Shown piece by piece: positions 59,665 through 64,000 of a DNA stretch of 64,000 nucleotides. The stretch spans positions 186,001 through 250,000 of the forward strand of contig CAJXVC010000005.1 of assembly GCA_913060975.1 (NCBI GenBank), given 5' to 3'. How positions within the stretch are numbered: the first letter of the stretch is position 1; each line of letters starts with the position of its first letter. Source of the stretch: an uncultured Gammaproteobacteria bacterium (GTDB lineage: Bacteria; Pseudomonadota; Gammaproteobacteria; Pseudomonadales; Pseudohongiellaceae). The notes beneath the pieces were generated by a model, which did not search any database, was not told the origin of the DNA, and worked only from the letters and a program-made list of their open reading frames with translations. Made by a program: the position numbers and the translations under genes.

Positions 59665-61143
59665 ATGGATAGACGTCGCTTTTTACGTTTGAGCGTAGCA
59701 ACAGGCGCACTGCTGGCCTTGCCGGTAGCGGTCAGCCGCCAGGCCTTTGCCGCCGCACTACCCTCGGCGATTACCGATTTTTCTGCGCTGGATCTCTCGG
59801 CCGCCATTCGCGCCAAAGAAGTTAGCTGCGTCGAAGTCATGCAGGCTTATCTGACTCATATCCACCGCGTAAACCCCACCTACAATGCCATTGTCAGCCT
59901 GGTCGATGATGACTCCTTGCTGCAACAGGCCAGGCAGGCTGACCGCGAACTTGCCGCTGGCAACTACGCCGGTTGGATGCATGGCATGCCTCATGCGGCC
60001 AAAGATCTCACTGCGGTAGCAGGGCTCGTCTATACCAGCGGCTCCCCCATGTACGCCGATCGTATTGCCGATCGCGATGCCAGTTGGGTTACTCGCGTGC
60101 GCAACAGCGGCGCTATTTTTATTGGCAAGACCAACTCCCCGGAGTTTGGTCTGGGCTCACAAACCTACAACCCCGTGTTCGGCGCGACCGGCAGTGCTTG
60201 TCGACCGGATCTCACTGCCGGTGGCAGTAGCGGCGGTGCTGCCTCGGGTCTGGGTACACACATGCTCCCGGTTGCCGACGGCAGCGACATGATGGGCTCG
60301 TTGCGCAATCCCGGCGCCTTTAACAACGTCATTGGCTTTCGTCCCAGCGCCGGCAGCATGAACGACACGCCGCCGTCATCTCTGCCGTTGTCCACCGGTG
60401 GCCCGATGGGGCGCAACACGGCGGACACGATTCAACTGCTCAATACTATGCGGCCTGAACCAATAACCGGTGATTTTACGCCGCTGAATTTGCGTGGCGT
60501 GAACATCGGTTGGCTGGGCGATCTGGACGGCTATCTGACCATGGAAACTGGCATTCTGCCGCTGTGTGAAGAGGCGCTCGATAGCGTCGCCGAAGCCGGT
60601 GCCGAGGTCGATGCCACGCAACTACGTTTCGACCCGAGTGACCTGTGGGAGTGCTGGACAACACTGCGCCATTCCGGCCGCGCTAACATGCTCGACTTCT
60701 ACAACAACCCACAAACCAAAGCCCTGTTAAAACCCGAACTGATCTGGGAAATCGAACAGGGCATGGCGATGACCGATGCCGATGTGGAACGTGCGCAGGG
60801 CATTCGCACGCGCTGGCTGGCGGAACTGGATCGCCTGTTTGGCGACTATGATTTTCTGGTTTTGCCAACGGCGCAAGTGTTCCCGTTCTCCAAAGACGTA
60901 CACTGGCCCAAGTACATCGGTCTACGCGAGATGGATACTTATCATCGCTGGATGGAAGTGGTTATTCTCGGCAGTCTTGGTGGTTTGCCGATTATCAATG
61001 TGCCAGTTGGCTTTGATGCCGGCGGTCGTCCGATGGGTATGCAGGTCATGGGCCGCTACGGCGATGACAAGCGGGTGTTGGAGTTTGGTCTGGCCTACGA
61101 ACAGCGCAATGACTTTTTGGGGCAGCGACCTGCTCTGGGCTGA
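59665..61143 (+). CDS. Amidase (amidase signature family) with Tat-like signal
   Basis: MDRRRFLRLSVATGALLAL; GMPHAAKDLTAVAGLVYTSGSPMY, TAGGSSGGAASGLGTHMLPVADGSDMMGSLRNPGAF. Confidence 0.93.
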   Translation: MDRRRFLRLSVATGALLALPVAVSRQAFAAALPSAITDFSALDLSAAIRAKEVSCVEVMQAYLTHIHRVNPTYNAIVSLVDDDSLLQQARQADRELAAGNYAGWMHGMPHAAKDLTAVAGLVYTSGSPMYADRIADRDASWVTRVRNSGAIFIGKTNSPEFGLGSQTYNPVFGATGSACRPDLTAGGSSGGAASGLGTHMLPVADGSDMMGSLRNPGAFNNVIGFRPSAGSMNDTPPSSLPLSTGGPMGRNTADTIQLLNTMRPEPITGDFTPLNLRGVNIGWLGDLDGYLTMETGILPLCEEALDSVAEAGAEVDATQLRFDPSDLWECWTTLRHSGRANMLDFYNNPQTKALLKPELIWEIEQGMAMTDADVERAQGIRTRWLAELDRLFGDYDFLVLPTAQVFPFSKDVHWPKYIGLREMDTYHRWMEVVILGSLGGLPIINVPVGFDAGGRPMGMQVMGRYGDDKRVLEFGLAYEQRNDFLGQRPALG

Positions 61144-61238
61144 CAAGCATTACAGCTTGTAAGGGATATCGGGAAAGGCCAATTGCGGCCTGTACCTGTT
61201 ACAATGGCGCTTACTAAACTAACAAGTAGTCGAGCCCT

Positions 61239-61607
61239 ATGTCTGCCTATCTGATTATCCGTTCCATCCATATGCTTTTCGCTATTCTGAGTTTCAGCGG
61301 TTTCGCACTGCGTGGCTACTGGATGCTGAAAGACTCACCCAAGCTGCAATCCAAACCCGCCCGTGTCTTGCCACACATTGTGGATACGTTCCTGTTACTC
61401 AGCGCGATTGTGCTGGTGATTATGAGTGGCTTTTACCCGATCGCTACCAGCTGGATCAATATCAAGATCGTCCTGCTGATTGCCTATATTGTGCTGGGCA
61501 CGATTGCCTTGAAGCGCGGCAAAACCAAGCAAGTGCGCACGATTACTTTCGTGCTCGGGTTAATCACCGTGCTGGCCATTTTTGCAGTGGCTTCAATCAA
61601 GCCATAA
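61239..61607 (+). CDS. SirB family membrane protein
   Basis: [29 protein letters not shown] ... [23 protein letters not shown]. Confidence 0.85.
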   Translation: MSAYLIIRSIHMLFAILSFSGFALRGYWMLKDSPKLQSKPARVLPHIVDTFLLLSAIVLVIMSGFYPIATSWINIKIVLLIAYIVLGTIALKRGKTKQVRTITFVLGLITVLAIFAVASIKP

Positions 61608-61612
61608 ATTCA

Positions 61613-62611
61613 ATGAGCACTAAAATCTCAATTCCTCTTTCGGTGTTAGACCTGGCGCCTGTAACCAGCGATGGCACAGTGGCGCAGGCCTTGCACAACG
61701 TCGTCGACCTGGCACAGAACGCCGAGCGTCTTGGTTACAATCGCTACTGGGTTGCTGAACACCACAACATGGCTGGCATCGCCAGCTCGGCAACGGCAGT
61801 ACTGATCGGCCAGATCGCAGCGGCAACCAAGACTATTCGCGTCGGTTCCGGCGGCATCATGTTGCCCAATCACGCCCCGCTGGTTATCGCCGAACAGTTC
61901 GGCACGCTGGCGGAATTCTTCCCCGGTCGCATCGAATTAGGCCTGGGGCGCGCGCCGGGCACCGATCAACTCACTGCCCATGCATTGCGCCGCAATCTCA
62001 CCGGCGACGTCGATGACTTTCCCAATGATGTGGTTGAGCTACAGAATTATCTGGGCGAACCCAGACAAGGGCAGGCGGTTGTGGCCAATCCCGGTGCCGG
62101 TACCAATGTGCCGATCTGGATTCTTGGCTCCAGCTTGTTCGGCGCGCAACTGGCTGCTGCACTGGGCTTGCCCTATGCTTTTGCCTCGCACTTCGCGCCG
62201 CAACAAATGCTCGACGCGGTACGCCTTTATCGCGAACGCTTCAAGCCCTCGGCGCAACTGGACAAGCCTCATGTCATGCTGGGTTTTAATGTCTGCGTGG
62301 CGGACACGGACGAAGAAGCACACTACCTGCGTTCGTCGGCATCGCAGATGGCGCTGTCACTGCGTACTGGCAGTCCGATTCGTTTACCACCACCTATCGA
62401 AGGTTATGAGAATCAGATCAGCGCCAGCGACAAGGCCATGCTCGCCAACTGGACAGTGTGTTCGGGTGTTGGTTCGCAGGAAACCGTGCAGCGCCGCATG
62501 CAGGAATTCATAGAGCAAACTGGTGCTGACGAACTGATGTGCGTCTCGGCAATCTATGATCATGCCAAGCGCATTGAATCTTTTCGACTGACTGCTGAAC
62601 TAGCCGGCTGA
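61613..62611 (+). CDS. LLM class flavin-dependent oxidoreductase
   Basis: [89 protein letters not shown]. Confidence 0.95.
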   Translation: MSTKISIPLSVLDLAPVTSDGTVAQALHNVVDLAQNAERLGYNRYWVAEHHNMAGIASSATAVLIGQIAAATKTIRVGSGGIMLPNHAPLVIAEQFGTLAEFFPGRIELGLGRAPGTDQLTAHALRRNLTGDVDDFPNDVVELQNYLGEPRQGQAVVANPGAGTNVPIWILGSSLFGAQLAAALGLPYAFASHFAPQQMLDAVRLYRERFKPSAQLDKPHVMLGFNVCVADTDEEAHYLRSSASQMALSLRTGSPIRLPPPIEGYENQISASDKAMLANWTVCSGVGSQETVQRRMQEFIEQTGADELMCVSAIYDHAKRIESFRLTAELAG

Positions 62612-62708
62612 TAGAGAGCTTACTGCCAGATAACGCAGGCGAGAAGAATAGAAAGAGCAAATATAAAAAGAACTGAAATAGAAAAATCAGAAATATAAAG
62701 AATGAAAC

Positions 62709-62746
62709 AAAAAGGGCGATGAGTCTGCACTCATCGCCCTTTTTTA
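62709..62746. terminator. Intrinsic bidirectional-type terminator between convergent genes
   Basis: AAAAAGGGCGATGAGT-ctgc-ACTCATCGCCCTTTTTT. Confidence 0.95.
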
Positions 62747-62819
62747 TGCCGCTTGTTTGAGTCCAGTCGTCTGGCTTTGTATTAACAGCTAGACGAAGCG
62801 ACTCAAACCCGCACGTTCA

Positions 62820-64000
62820 TCAGAAGCGCGCAGTAAAACCGCCGTAGATATGACGATCCGGCGCGGGCTCGTAGGCACGACCACCGAAGGCATTGGTACG
62901 TACGTTAGAGAAGTACTCTTCGTCAAACAGATTGTTAATACCCAGGAACGGTGCAATCGTCGTGCTGCCCCACTCATAGGAATTACCAAAGCGCAGGTTG
63001 GAGACCAGATAGGAATCAGTCTTCTCGGTACCCGCGTTGTCGACAGTGAACTCACCCACATTCTGGGCATCCCATACTACGTAGGCACCGTTGCTGAAGT
63101 CGTAAGACAGTTCCAGATACAGCTGGTGCTCTGGAATACCGGGAATGGCCTGGCCAACTGCCGCCGGGTTGCCCTGGAAACTTTCAAACTCAAAGTTTGA
63201 ATAAGTGTAGGCAACTACCGCTTCGAAGTTATCCGTCAGTTGCGCCTGAATCTGGGTTTCCAGACCGCGACGATCCGTGTCGGCATTTTCGAAGAAGGCA
63301 CGGTTGGCAATGCTGGAGACGTTGACGATCTCGTCTTCCACATCCATGGTGAACAGGGCCACGTCGAAGTAAACATCGCCATCGGCAACAGTACCCTTGG
63401 CGCCGATTTCAAAGCTGTCTGCCTTCTGGGCATTCACATTGGAGAAGCCGCCAAGACTGACAGTGAAGTTCTGTGCCGGACCGCCCAGCTCGGTAAACGT
63501 TGGCGTCTCGAAGGAAGACGAGTAATTCGCATACAGGCTGGTCTGATCATTGGTGCGCAGCACCAGTCCGACAGACGGGCTGAACTCCGTGAATTCTATC
63601 GACGCGCTTTGGTCCTGGTTGGCCAGATACAAGTCGTTAACCGACAGATCCACATTGTCATAACGGCCACCAACGGTCAGTGCCAGCGCATCGGTCAATG
63701 AAGTCTCATTGCGGACATAGAGCCCCAGTGCTTCGGCTTCTTCTTCCTGGTTAAAGGTCAGCGTACCTTTCACGCCAGCATTGTTCAGAAAGCGCTGGCG
63801 GTCATCGCGCTGATAGTCAGCATCGGCGCCAACCGTGAAACGATTCGGCAGACCGCCTAACTCACCGCGTTTGGTGTAGCTAAAGCCGCCACCAAAGAAA
63901 TGCCGATCGAAGGCGACGACGCCATCATCGCCAACAAAGGGGATGTGCGTACCAATTGGCAGGAAGGATTCAAAATCTTTCCATGCGGTGTAGGCACGCA
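62820..64000 (-). CDS. TonB-dependent receptor (N-terminal part beyond window)
   Basis: LYANYSSSFETPTFTELGG, FLGINNLFDEEYFSNVRTNAFGGRAYEPAPDRHIYGGFTARF C-terminal strand; frame stays open upstream of 63773. Confidence 0.92.
   Translation of the reverse strand, partial: RAYTAWKDFESFLPIGTHIPFVGDDGVVAFDRHFFGGGFSYTKRGELGGLPNRFTVGADADYQRDDRQRFLNNAGVKGTLTFNQEEEAEALGLYVRNETSLTDALALTVGGRYDNVDLSVNDLYLANQDQSASIEFTEFSPSVGLVLRTNDQTSLYANYSSSFETPTFTELGGPAQNFTVSLGGFSNVNAQKADSFEIGAKGTVADGDVYFDVALFTMDVEDEIVNVSSIANRAFFENADTDRRGLETQIQAQLTDNFEAVVAYTYSNFEFESFQGNPAAVGQAIPGIPEHQLYLELSYDFSNGAYVVWDAQNVGEFTVDNAGTEKTDSYLVSNLRFGNSYEWGSTTIAPFLGINNLFDEEYFSNVRTNAFGGRAYEPAPDRHIYGGFTARF

Noticed and set aside
1-64000. CRISPR array, prophage or insertion sequence
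   Set aside because: No regularly spaced identical repeats, no cas, phage structural or transposase ORFs recognised in the provided translations.

Overview
Chromosomal segment of a Gram-negative bacterium, probably a gammaproteobacterium (inference from Tex, RarA, RdgC, SlyD, SirB2, PldA and TonB receptors). Most of the window is ordinary chromosomal coding sequence on both strands, with one tRNA-Pro(CGG) and several clear intrinsic terminators. The main accessory region is about 5.6-8.9 kb. It is a run of small + strand genes separated by attC-like sites (R' cores GCGTTATG/GCGTTAGG/GCGTAATG/ATCGTTATG and R'' cores ATAACAA, several with short hairpins). I saw no integrase, so it looks like an integron-type cassette cluster (CALIN-like). 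It carries higA with a nonsense-interrupted higB, and a decayed duplicate of one cassette gene. Other points worth checking: an SDR protein at 2434-3108 that matches both halohydrin dehalogenase signature motifs; a pair of ~107-bp long-inverted-repeat elements at 53.7-54.05 kb with compensatory arm changes; an alpha/beta-hydrolase (possibly kynurenine formamidase) internally deleted directly upstream of kynureninase; three paralogues of an uncharacterised secreted family (EMxHDAR / WEGDTLV / YACHEGNY), two of them flanking a TonB-type receptor; a HEPN-motif protein; an in-frame 9-bp repeat array; and a DUF4331-TPR-HupE/UreJ-like cluster. No CRISPR array, transposase, prophage or rRNA was seen. 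All calls come from reading the sequence and ORF translations; no database search was run.
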